Below, piece after piece: positions 21,662 to 32,613 of a DNA stretch of 64,000 nucleotides. The translations under genes and the position numbers were made by a program. The notes below the pieces were generated by a model. That model worked only from the letters and a program-made list of their open reading frames with translations. It did no database searches and was not told the origin of the DNA. This stretch comes from Nyssa sinensis (lineage: Eukaryota; Streptophyta; Magnoliopsida; Cornales; Nyssaceae), in contig CM018035.1 of assembly GCA_008638375.1 (NCBI GenBank), positions 4,205,501 through 4,269,500 on the forward strand, written 5' to 3'. The stretch's first letter is position 1. Every line of letters begins with the position of its first letter.

Positions 21662-24649
21662 TTAGAGATTACCAAAATTCCACATCTGCTGGGCATGAAC
21701 TGTGATTGCAAGAGCAGCCAGCATCATCATTATCACAATGTCTTCAGACTTTGAAAAAACCTCTGAGCTTCTGCTGTCATATTTGTGGAAGTAAGAATTG
21801 AAAACAGGATCTCTCAAGTAATCATAACCACGGAGAAGAAACCTTGAGACAGTGAATCCAATGTAATACACTTTACTCAAGGGCTTAACCTGGATTTGCC
21901 ATATCCAATTACCAATGATTTGGGGAACCAAGAAGAAATCTTGAAGGAGACCTATATACTCATCCAATTCAGTCAACCATTCTGGTAGCTTCTGGTTTAT
22001 TCTCATGTGTACATTATTTTCTGCCCGGGTACTTTGAGTGATGAGAATAACTAGAAATCCAATTATGTGAATGAAGCAGGTAGAAAGAAAAACTCGTTTA
22101 TCACTGGGGATAGGCTTTAAAGTTATTGCCTTATCCTTGAGTTGGCGAGATTTCGATACCTTCTGATAGAGTCTAAATGTGAGTACAAATGCGACCAACA
22201 GAAGAGATTTCGTGATGCAGTCAATAATTCGAAACCACATACCTTTTCCAACAAGATAATATCTATTTGCAGTATAATGATATTCCTTCCATTTGAAAAG
22301 AATATCAGTATTCATGATCAAGGGAAACCCATAGCCAAGAATCTGAAAACCAAGCATAACTAAGGACATGAATGGAATGACATCACCCTTCTTCTTGACA
22401 TAAAATAATTGGCTTAATATGCAGCAAATTGAGGCTAAAAGCACCAGAATCCGGAATATCACCTCGAAGTTTCGGCGAAATGTGATCTCTCTTGAGTTGT
22501 TGCCATATGGAATAAGAAATGAATGTAAGCTGATCGGACTAAAATAGAGCGGATTCTCCTCACTCCTTTGGCTAGCAATAGAAATCTTGGCAGTTGGATT
22601 TACTAACCACCGGGTCAGGGTGGTCTTGGATGAGTACTCTATCTTCACTTGAATCGAACAATCCATCTGGTTTTCAAGATTCATGGTATTGTTGATGAAC
22701 TTCTGTGATTCCGGGACATCCCTGCAGCCAATTAGATACATATTTCCCCCAAGGGGATCATAAAGACCCTCCAGAAAAAACTTGGAGATATGGTTATTGG
22801 GGTTTCTGGTGAGGGTAAGAAGTCCTGAAATATTCAAAGGTAGCTTGCATTCAACAGAATCAGTATTAGCATGAGTATCCTCCCCCTTGCAAGAGTGTTT
22901 CAAATGTGGACGGTGCCGACCAAACAATGGACCTAAAGAGAGTACCTCAAAGCTAACAAATATTTTGGGGGCCTGGGTATTGAACAAGGAATCTGGGAGA
23001 GCAAAAACATGCAAAGACAGCTCATCAGAAAGAAGAGAGAGACTGGTTATGTTGTTACAATCTTCAACAACCGGATACTTGAGGAACAGCTGGTTCATCA
23101 AGGATCCCAGTTTAAAATACTTGTTTCTCTTCAAAATGGCACTGGCAAGCTCTATTTTTGAATAATTGTATGATAAATAGGATTTGCTGTAGTCATCATA
23201 TCTATTCCATATGTCCACAGGATGAAGTACCTTTTTGAAAAGCAAAGGAAGATAAGAATCTACCTTTGAGATGCTAGAGATGGTTCCGATGACAATGCTC
23301 CGTTGAGTGATTGAAAATGTAGCGGGCAAGTATAAACATATTCGAGAGTTACATCCATTTGAACCTGTCTCAAGTCCAACACAACCAACCATACAGAGTC
23401 GTCCACTTGAGGAATTCCACATTCCCTCAGCAGAAATAGTCATTCCAAAAAGACCTGTTCTTGCTTCTGAAGTATATTGATCCTCCAGACGGGAGACTAC
23501 TCTAAAGACAGCAGAAAACTTTGCAGTTTTGACCTTGTTTATATCATCCCCGGGCACACATCTCAACCTGTTCATAGTAAGCCTAAAGTTGTCGAGCAGT
23601 CCATTTGTTCCCCCGATCTCACTTCCTAACATAAAGGGACCCAAATTGTTGCAATACTTACTTGTGCCATCACATTTTGAGACTGAAACAATGTCAAACA
23701 TTTCTGAAGCAAACATTTTGAAAGCTCTACAAAATTGAGACCCTTCAAAGATTTGGATCCTATCATCTACCAGTTCACCTTGATGCGGGTATGGTTCGCA
23801 AGCTTGGGATACGAGTTGTTCTAACACGAATTGATACTTTGAGTCATATCCCAACTGGGAAGAAATATGGACTTTATCAAAATATTTAGGGTCTGATTTT
23901 TCATTCAGACTTCTCATTTCTCCAAGGACTGCTCTGCTGGTCAAAGTGAAGGTCCGAGGGTACCGAAGAACAAGCATAATGCGGTCATCCTTGATACAGC
24001 TACAGTCCTTCAACAAGTTGAAAGGATCCTTGAAAACCTCTGAAAAAGGATAAAATGATGTTCCCAACAAACACATCAAGCCTTCCCCTCCATTCTCTTC
24101 AGAGTTAACATAAAGCCCTTCAAATAGGATATTCTGATTAGAATATCCTGGTCTCAAGTAGAACCGTGGAGACAGCCTATCTGGCATGTAGGGCAATGTC
24201 CTGTTCCTTGTTATGCCTATAGACAACAATCCACAGACACTAACTGCATTATCAGTTTGATGGGGATAATCAACGCCCAGCGGCCAAAAAGAAACCAGTT
24301 TTAGAAGAGATCCATTACTGGAAAAGTTCTTTGGCATGTCACTGTCATCAAATGGCATCAGTGGTGCTTCACCAACCTCTTGCATCCAATCTCCATTGTG
24401 AATAGAGAGATCCCTTGCAGTCCCATAAATCTTCCCATCACCAAGTCTCACTTTCGAGGCTAAAGATAAAACGGAGCTGCATTCCCTTTCAACTTCAGCA
24501 AAGCGTTCAAACTTACAAATTTTCCTAGGTTCATCAAAAGCTTCAAAATCTGAAAATGAAGTCGTGAAGGTATTGAAGAAAAACACAAAGAATGACAGAA
24601 CCAAGAGATAATGAATCAGAGGCAAAATCTTCATGTTTGAGATCATCAC
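21662..24649 (-). CDS. DUF2921 family multi-pass membrane protein (copy B, intact)
   Basis: Single-exon frame of 995 residues. It starts with a short polar stretch, then a hydrophobic segment of about 20 residues ('LLVLSFFVFFF'), consistent with a signal peptide. The modules 'EGLYVNSEENGGEGLMCLLG', 'AEGMWNSSSGRLCMVGC' and 'EGLYDPLGGNMYLIGCRDV' match those of copies A and C. The C-terminal quarter has about seven membrane segments, including 'QDFFLVPQIIGNWIWQI', and ends shortly after 'VHAQQMWNFGNL', lacking the acidic tail of copy A. There is no RING. Two further Met codons lie within six residues of the chosen start; either could be used. This copy is in the tandem duplication and appears to be the retained functional member, since its partner copy C is broken. 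Molecular function is unknown. Confidence 0.9.
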   Translation of the reverse strand: MMISNMKILPLIHYLLVLSFFVFFFNTFTTSFSDFEAFDEPRKICKFERFAEVERECSSVLSLASKVRLGDGKIYGTARDLSIHNGDWMQEVGEAPLMPFDDSDMPKNFSSNGSLLKLVSFWPLGVDYPHQTDNAVSVCGLLSIGITRNRTLPYMPDRLSPRFYLRPGYSNQNILFEGLYVNSEENGGEGLMCLLGTSFYPFSEVFKDPFNLLKDCSCIKDDRIMLVLRYPRTFTLTSRAVLGEMRSLNEKSDPKYFDKVHISSQLGYDSKYQFVLEQLVSQACEPYPHQGELVDDRIQIFEGSQFCRAFKMFASEMFDIVSVSKCDGTSKYCNNLGPFMLGSEIGGTNGLLDNFRLTMNRLRCVPGDDINKVKTAKFSAVFRVVSRLEDQYTSEARTGLFGMTISAEGMWNSSSGRLCMVGCVGLETGSNGCNSRICLYLPATFSITQRSIVIGTISSISKVDSYLPLLFKKVLHPVDIWNRYDDYSKSYLSYNYSKIELASAILKRNKYFKLGSLMNQLFLKYPVVEDCNNITSLSLLSDELSLHVFALPDSLFNTQAPKIFVSFEVLSLGPLFGRHRPHLKHSCKGEDTHANTDSVECKLPLNISGLLTLTRNPNNHISKFFLEGLYDPLGGNMYLIGCRDVPESQKFINNTMNLENQMDCSIQVKIEYSSKTTLTRWLVNPTAKISIASQRSEENPLYFSPISLHSFLIPYGNNSREITFRRNFEVIFRILVLLASICCILSQLFYVKKKGDVIPFMSLVMLGFQILGYGFPLIMNTDILFKWKEYHYTANRYYLVGKGMWFRIIDCITKSLLLVAFVLTFRLYQKVSKSRQLKDKAITLKPIPSDKRVFLSTCFIHIIGFLVILITQSTRAENNVHMRINQKLPEWLTELDEYIGLLQDFFLVPQIIGNWIWQIQVKPLSKVYYIGFTVSRFLLRGYDYLRDPVFNSYFHKYDSRSSEVFSKSEDIVIMMMLAALAITVHAQQMWNFGNL

Positions 24650-25839
24650 TTAAGCGTCTCCTTGTTTTAGAATTAGAACTTGCTAAACCAGGAAGTTTAG
24701 AGGAGCCGGGTACTGTGAAACAAAACTAGGCATGGAATTGAATAATCTGAAGTTTAGTCACAAAAACCAAGACAGTTTTATCCTTCTTTCTTGAGAAGTC
24801 AGGAGTACACAGGGAGATATATTAAAGATCTCTAAAGAATTTGGAAGAGAAGACCAATTTTAATGTTTCTTAAATGAGAAACGCTATTGCAAATGTGGAA
24901 ACTTGACATTTGGCATTAGATTACAAGACAAATAAAATAAAATAAAATTTTCAATGATTAAAATATCAGAAATAGACAAAATGTCCATGAAGATCGATTC
25001 TTACAAAGTTTCATAGCTTAGAGAGTAACAAAAGACAATGCCTTTAAATTGAATAATAAAAAGCTTTCTCAATAAACTAGCTCCATTGTTTTCCATTGTT
25101 TTAATCTAATCATTTTGTTGTTTCTGCAGGAAGAACCTCTTTTACACACACTTCAGTTGTGCCAACTCAGTCTGATTTCTGGACAGTGCATCTGCCAAGA
25201 AATTGGAAGACCAAAGTGGCAACAATACCCTTATATTCAAATAAGCCAATGCTTCTCATCACATCCAGATGATGCCTGTTCAGCAAAAATAAAACAATTG
25301 CACACTTCTATTTCCTTTCTTTTCTTTCTGTGTTTCCATGAGTGCAATGCATTTATGAAAAATGCAGTCAGTATTTCGGGTATTTACAATTTATAACAAA
25401 ATCTGTAAGATCCAAATTCACATCAATCAAAAGGAAATATGTTTTCCCACTGCAGAAGAGAAAAAAAAGTTTTCCAACTAATTAATTGGCTTTTGGGATT
25501 ATAAGTCAGTGCAAGATGATCAATGTCCATGACTGAAGTATGATATTCCAAACAACCAAATAGACCACAAGATCAAAGTGAAGATGAACAAAAATTTAGC
25601 TTGATACAACTGTTTTGTTTGGGTCGCATTCTAGTCACAGAGAAGCAAATTTTATATTCGCTGGCTGTTTCATATTAGTTTTTAGATGTCCTGAGCAGGT
25701 AGCATTTCAAAAAGATATAAGCACTATGTATTTGTCTATTTGACATACAAGCAAAGTAGGATACAACAATGCAAGTAAAAAAATAGCACTTGTCATCAAA
25801 CCTTAACTAAAAGTACCCAAATACATAACAAGGCTAGAC

Positions 25840-26150
25840 AGACTAACTTGTATCAGTGCCAACTTTTCTTAAGCAAATAACAATCCTTCAGTTGCATTAC
25901 GTATATTTTATCTTCCTTCTTTAGCACATGAGTTAAGTAATATTCAGAGAAAAACCAATCATAAGACCCAACACTCTCCAATCTCCTTAGGATTGGAACC
26001 ATTTTCATCACCAAAGATATGGAATTTGAAAATTTTATAAAACCCAAAATAATAAAGTTCCATTTTCCTCAATTCAAAAGCAAACACAGCAAAATGCCAC
26101 ACCCAAATCCCAAAGCAGAACTAGGTCAAATCAATAACACAACAGCACAT
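25840..26150 (-). pseudogene. Duplicated 3'-end fragment of the molybdate transporter gene
   Basis: 26041-26120 ('ccattttcctcaattc', 'aacacagcaaaatgccaca', 'cccaaagcag') matches 32671-32753, the last coding part of the transporter gene. The similarity continues leftward through 'ctccttaggattgg' (25982-25995 versus 32612-32625) into the 3' flank. Only the C-terminal codons were copied and the reading frame is not kept, so it is a non-functional relic of the segmental duplication. Similarity stops near 26150, which marks the duplication breakpoint within the transporter coding sequence. Confidence 0.75.
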
Positions 26151-27150
26151 GAAATTATATCCATTAATCAGTTCTAAAAGATATTAATGCTTGAAAACTG
26201 CAAATAAGTTCCAGAATTGAACTCAATCAAAATGATATCTTTACTTGGAAATTTCAGTGGATCTTTCAAGCAACAAAAGTTTCAAAATTATAGGTCGCAA
26301 CTATATCAATGCCTATAAAATGAATACTCAGCTTTAAATTGCTCTTAAATTAGTGCAACCAAATGAATAAATTCAGGCCCTTTTCCGTCAGAGTCAAAAG
26401 AAACCGAAAACAGAATTTGTTAGGAGAAAAAAAGAAGAAGGGAAGAAATGCTTTTGTTTCAAATCTCGAGTGGACATGAGTGAAATGGCAGCAAATGGCA
26501 AGCCATCATAAACCATGACCTGGATCATAGTCATTTTGTTTTATAAATGTAGTTTCTGGAGTAGACAAACAATTTTAATTCATAGCTGTCCAAGCATTTG
26601 GTTTCAGCCAAATGTTTAATCATGCAGTTCTAGATATACCCATACTTATAGACTAAAAAAAATAGAAGCGTCATGTGATATTCAATGGAGTAATATATGC
26701 TCTACTCAATTAATTGTTTCTCCCAACTATTGGGGTCAGCGGTTTAGTAGTATCTGCGACTTTTAAAAAAAAAAAAAGCAGAACTATTCTCCTTAAACCA
26801 GTAAATGCATACCACATCTTGGTATTTGTAATGTGATTTATCAGTCCAAGAAAAATGAGAAACTATAGAACAACTTATCTTACTTTCATTCTGTAATTTG
26901 AGTCTGAAATCGAGGATGGGCTACAAAACAGTGTTTGCTAGAAGTCTGGGGATAAAGACGGTTGCTATATAGATGCCTTTAACACGGACCCAAATCTTCT
27001 AGAATAATTGTAGCCCATAATTGCTTTTATGCCTTGTACTTTATGGGTACAGTAATTGTTGAAAGAAATATCTTGTCAATCTTAAGGTACAATGTTTAAA
27101 AAGAAACTTTTTGTGAGAAGTGTAGACTTTCTTAGTACAGAGGATACAAA
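26150..27150. other. Spacer between the two duplication copies, no gene
   Basis: AT-rich, with no conserved frame. It includes an A run near 26765. I find no counterpart in the other copy, so it may be sequence added at the junction or too diverged to align by eye. Confidence 0.45.
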
Positions 27151-27827
27151 CCCTCTGGATGCACGTATGGTGCTACAAGCCTGTTTAAATTGCTCAGAAG
27201 TACTTTCAAAACTATTAATGTTAAGTCATTGTGCAAGATATAAAAAGTTTAGTAGATAGTCATCCATGATTATGGTAATTGAATGTGTGCGCACTTTATG
27301 AGCGAGTTCAGCAAATCTTGTTGATAGTATCAATTGTGATTGGATGATCATGAGTCATAACTATTCAAATTAAATTCATTCTTATAAACGTGAAAATCCA
27401 GTGAACAACCCTGGAAAGAAAAAGTGCAGAGTTGATAGTTCCTATCAAATGATTGTGTAATAACATACTGAACTAATCTCATGAACAAAGAAATTTTTCC
27501 ATGCCACTGGCTTGAAGATTATGTAACATTTCATCTTGCTGTGTGTGCTTCTGATAGATGTTGAACTCGTTGTAGTGTAGGTTGATCCCATGATAAACAT
27601 GGCCACATACCGTGGATACAATTATGTAGTAGAGCTTTGCCTTTACTTAATCCTTCAAAAATTCTAGTGTATATAAGCTTAAAATTATAACATTATCAAC
27701 ACTATAAACCATTTAAGGTGCAAGAAAGTATCATAGTAGCAGCATTCTAACTTTTATTAAACAGAAACAGGATAAAAATTCTAAAAGAAAACAGTGCGAA
27801 TTGAAGAACAGTAACAATAACAGTACA

Positions 27828-27848
27828 GCTGCAGCAGCAGCAGCAGCA
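27828..27848. repeat. (CAG)n microsatellite
   Basis: About seven GCA/CAG units in the 3' flank of DUF2921 copy C. The corresponding site in the other copy (near 21465) has only 'acagctgcaac', so the run expanded after duplication or was lost there. Confidence 0.85.
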
Positions 27849-28055
27849 ACAATAACAACAAAAGCAGCAAAAGGTATTATGGAAGCATAAATTTCATGGA
27901 ACTCTGAAGTGAAATTGCTAACCAACATGACCGAAATTACTGATGTGCTGCAGTCTCATCCATGGTGATGCACTCGGGCATCATATCATATCAACAGGAA
28001 AGCAGATTATTGTTTAAATTAGATTCCAGTGGCAGAACGGTGAAGCTTAGGGTGT

Positions 28056-31000
28056 TCAGGCTTCGACATTTAAACGAGCTTGCCAAAGTTTCACATCCAC
28101 CTCTGCTGGGCATGGACCATGATTGCCAAAGCAGCCAAAATCATCATTATCCACACCGCCTTCAAACTTTGTGAAAAATGCTGAGCTTGTATTGGAGTCA
28201 TATTTGTGGAAGTGAGGACTGAAAACAGGATCTCTTAGGTAATTGTAACCATGGAGAAGGAGCCTTAGAGCTGTGAAACCAATGTAATATACTTTGCTCA
28301 AAGGCTTAACTTGGATCTGCCATATCACATTACCAATTACTTGAGGAAGCAAGAGAAAATCTTGAATAAGACCCATATACTTATCCAGTTCAGTCACCCA
28401 TTCTGGTAGCTTCTGGTTAGTTCTTACATGTACACTATCTCCCACCTTCATATTGTGAATAATGAGAACAACTAGAAATCCAACCATGTGAATGATCAAG
28501 GTGGAGAGGAAAACTCGTTTATCACCTGGGTTATGTGTCAAAGTTAAAGGCTTATCAGCACACTGTCGAGATTGCCATACTTTCTGACATAGTTTCACAG
28601 TGAGAACGAATGCAATCAACAGAAGAAATTTCATGGTACAATCAAGCATTTGAAACCGCATACTTACTCCAACACGCAATGATCGAGTTTCAGGATGTTC
28701 ATATTCCTTCCATCTGAAAAGAATTGTGGCATCAGTGATTATTGGAAGGGAAAAACCAAGAGCCTGAACACCAAGCATTACTAAGGATATGAAAGGAATA
28801 ACATCAGCCTTCTTCCTAATGTAAAACAATTGGCTTTGTACACAGGCAATTGAGGCTAAAAGCATCAGAATCCTATAAATCGCCTCAAAGTTTTGGCGAA
28901 ATATGATCTCTCTTGAGTTGTCCTTATGTGGAATTGAAAATGTACGCAAGTTAATTGGACCAAAATAGAGAGGGTCATCCTCATTCCTTTGGCTGGCAAT
29001 AGAAACCTTGGCAGTTGGATTTACTAACCACCGGACAGTCCTGGATGAGTACTCTATCTTCACTTGTATCAAACAATCCATCTTGCTTTCAAGCTTCATT
29101 TTACTGTAGATAGACTTCTGAGACTCTGGGACATTCCTGCAGCCAATTAGGTACATTCTTCCCCCAAGTGGATCATAAAGACCCTCCAGAAAGAGCTCAG
29201 AGAGATGACTATAGGAATTCCCATCAAGGGTGAGATGTGCTGAAATATTCAGAGGTAGCCTGTGTTTGGAGGAATCAGGATTCACATGACAATCAGTCAC
29301 CTCCACCTCACAAGAATGACTCAAATGTGGCCAGCAGCGACCAAACAATGGACCTAAAGAGAATACTTGGAATTTAACAAATGTTTGGGGGGGCTGTGTG
29401 TAGAGCAAGGGATCTGGAACCGGAAGAGCATTGACATCAAAACATAGCTCCTCAGAGAGAAGAGAGAGACTGGTTCTATTGCTAGGATCCCCAACAGCTG
29501 GATACTTGAGGAACAACTTCTTCACTAAGATTCCCAATCTAAAATTCGTATTTTTCTTCAAAAGGGTACTGGCCATGTCAATTTTCGAATACTTGTACAA
29601 TAAATAAGAGTTGCTGTATTCATTGTATATGTTCCAATGGTCCAAAGGATGGAGTACCTTTTTGAACATTAAGAGAGTTTAAGGGTCTGTCTTTTTTATG
29701 CTAGAGATGGTTCCAATGAGGATGCTCCGTTGAGTGATCGTAAATGTAACAGGAAGGTATAAGCATATTCGAGAGTTGCATTCACTTGAACCAGCCTCAA
29801 GTCCCACACACCCAACCATGCAGAGTTGCCCACTTGAAGAATTCCATATTCCTTCGGCGGAAATAGTCATTCCAGAAAGACCTGATCTTGCTTGTGAAGT
29901 ATAATGATCCTCCAGAGGAGAGAATGCTCTGAAGACCACAGCAACCTTTGCAGTGCTAAAATCGTTCAAATTAACTCCCGGCACACAATGTAAATCCTTC
30001 ATAACAAGCCTAAAGTTGTCAAGGATTCCATCTGTTTCCTCAATCTCCCTTCCTAGCATGAAAGGACGCAGATCACTGTTGCACTTGGTGCCATGGCATT
30101 TTGAGATCCAGGAAACATCAAATATATCTGAAGTGAACCTCTGAAAAACTTTACAAAATTGAAACCCTTTAAAGATTTGGATCCCATCATCTATCAATTC
30201 ATCTTGGTATGGGTATGGATCGCAAGCTTTGGACACGAGTAGATTTGACACAAATGAATAAGTTGAACCATGACCCAACTGGGAAGAAATATGGACTTTA
30301 TCAAAATATTTTGGGTCTGATCTTTCATTTAGACTTCTCATTTCTCCCAGGACTGCTCTGCTAGTCAAAGTGAAGGTTTGAGGGTACCGAAGAACAAGCA
30401 TGATGCGGTCATCTTTCGGGAGAGTAGATTGATGATCTTGTTCACAACTGTAGTCATTTAGCAATTCTAGAGTATCACTAAGACCCTCTGAAAAAGGAAA
30501 AACCGATGTTCCCAACAAGCACATTAAGCGTTCCCCTCCATTCTCGTCAGATTCTACATAAAGCCCTTCAAATGGAATATACATATTAGAATAACCCGGG
30601 CCAGTATCGAACCATGGAGTCCAACTTTCTGCCATATCGGACAATGTTTTGTTCCTTGTTATGCCTATAGACAACAATCCACAAACACTAACTGCATTAT
30701 CAAATTGGTGGGAAAAACCAAAGCCCATTACCCAGAAAGAGACCAGTTTTAGGTGAGACCCGACACCCGAAAAGTTCTTTGGCATGTCACTGTCATCAAA
30801 TGGCATCAGTGGTGCTCCACCAGCTTCTTGAACCCAATCCCCATTCCAAAAAGGGAGCTTACTCTCAATTTCATAAATCTTTTCATCGCCAAGTTTTGAC
30901 TTTGAAGCTAAAGATAAAACAAAGCTGCATTCTCTTTCTACCTCAGCAGAGCGTTCGTATTTGCAGGTACTAGTAGGTTCATCCGAGTCTTCAAACTCTG

Positions 31001-31082
31001 AAAACGAAGTCGTGGAAGCAATGAAGAAAAGCAAAAGGAATGCCAGCACCAGGAGATGACGAACCAGAAGCGGAACCCCCAT
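28056..31082 (-). pseudogene. DUF2921 family gene copy C, broken by a stop and a frameshift
   Basis: Starting at the Met at 31082 (aligned with copy B; an upstream Met at 31130 adds 16 unmatched residues), the frame encodes a signal-like segment and the first two DUF2921 modules. It hits TAA at 29679-29681, where copy B has Tyr ('DSYLPLL' versus 'DP*TLLM'). The same frame then continues, with no length change, through the third module 'EGLYDPLGGRMYLIGC' and about seven membrane segments. A second lesion is an extra G near 28151 relative to copy B. It replaces the conserved end (IMMILAALAIMVHAQQ, visible in the next frame) with an unrelated tail. Two independent lesions favour a pseudogene. 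A truncated 467-residue product without membrane segments is possible. Confidence 0.8.
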
Positions 31083-31469
31083 AATTTTACAATTACCACT
31101 TGCTAAAATGAAAAAGTTCAAAGGAGCCAATTACTATTGAACAAAACTAAACATGGAAGTAAAGTTCTGAAGTTCAATCACAAGAACCAAGACAGTTTGT
31201 CATTCTTGAAAACTCAAGACGAGAGAAATAGAGAGAACAAGGTTTGAAAAGTTCCCTGAATAATTTTGAGTAAAAAATAACATTAAGAAGAAACTTGACA
31301 TTTGTGAACTGAGATGATAAACCAAACACTTTCCAATGAATAAATTTGGAAGTATGACAAAATGTCCACGAACATATTGGTGTTTACAAAGCTTCTTAAC
31401 TTAGAGAGTACCGAAAACAAAACCTTAAAATTGAATAATGAAAGGCACCACAATTAAGTTAAGAATCAC

Positions 31470-31815
31470 AAATATTTTATTTTGATTTACGTATTTGTAC
31501 AGGACATGTATTGAATATTAATATTTAGACATTTTTTTAACACATTTTTTTAACACGTATCCAGACACTTAAATTATAAATATTGATAATTAAATAAAAA
31601 AAAAATTTTATTTTTATTTAATGACCTTGTTATTTTAATATATTAATAATATTTTTTAAATTTGTGTGTTTATATTAATTTGAAATGAAATAATATTAAA
31701 TTTTTATTATATGATCATATAAAAATTTATATATTTTTAACATATTCGTATTCTATTATTTATTTTTAAAAATAAATAACTTATCTGTATATCGCGTCAT
31801 TTTTATACCCTTATC
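31470..31815. other. AT-rich insertion present only in duplication copy 2
   Basis: Aligning the 5' flanks of copies B and C, sequence near 25080-25115 continues in copy 2 only after about 345 extra bases that are rich in TTTTTAAC and TATTAATA. No terminal repeats or coding capacity were recognised. It is probably a transposon fragment inserted after duplication. Confidence 0.5.
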
Positions 31816-32613
31816 CATGCTTCTTACCAATCAAGTATCTTCATTGTTTCAATCTTCCAATTCTGTCTTTTCTGTCCAGAGGATTTCTCTTTTAGACACA
31901 ACAAATTCTACAAATCAGATTTTGGATAGCACATCTGCCAAGAAATTGGTAGAACAGAGTTGCAACAGTACCTTTAAATTCCAATCAGCCAATACTTCTC
32001 AACATATCCAGATGATGGCTTTTCAACAGAACAAACCCAGCATACACTTCAACATCCATTCTTTTTCTATTTATGCTCCCATGAGGGTGATGCACTTCAG
32101 GAAACGCAGAGTTATTATGGTATGTATAACTAACAGCATTGCTCTAGCTAGATCATAACATATTCTCTGAGATCCGAATTGACAAGAATGAATTTATAGA
32201 ATTGGCACAAGATAATCGTATCCACAACCAACGTACAAATAGATCACAACATCAATGTAACGATGAAACAAAATCCAGCATGATAAAATAGTTCAGTAAG
32301 GGTGGGATTTTAGCTGCGGAGAAGCAAACTGTTTTATATTATTTTCGAATGTCATGCGCAGATGACATCAAATAAACTCTTAAGCACCACCTGACATGCA
32401 ACAAAAGTAAAAGTACACAAGAAGGCTATACATGCTAACTTGTATCAGTTCCAATTTCTCGTAAACGAACTAATACATCAATTATGTGCAACTCTGTGAG
32501 AGAAAAGGCTCAAACCAGACACCAAGGGTACATACTATATACCTTTCCTCTTAGCACAGCAATTGAGTAATATGAAGAAAAACTAATCACAAGAACCAAT
32601 AGTCCCTAAACTC

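Larger units (their letters stand above)
20830..26150. repeat. Segmental tandem duplication, copy 1
   Basis: This block is colinear with about 27150-32780. Matching landmarks, left copy to right copy: 20990-21060 to 27330-27400; 21060-21300 to 27400-27620; 21420-21590 to 27720-27980 ('ctcatccatggtgatgcact' in both); the DUF2921 gene 21662-24649 to 28056-31082; 24720-24790 to 31135-31200; 25115-25220 to 31870-31970; 25830-26150 to 32420-32780. The outer ends fade, so the limits are approximate. The right end falls inside sequence corresponding to the last exon of the molybdate transporter gene. Confidence 0.8.

Noticed and set aside
27731..27928. Ala/Leu-rich minus-strand frame
   Set aside because: Translation of the CAG microsatellite in the 3' flank of DUF2921 copy C.
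31083..31130. Upstream ATG adding 16 residues to DUF2921 copy C
   Set aside because: Paralogue copy B starts at the position matching the Met at 31082, and the extra residues precede the signal segment without similarity.
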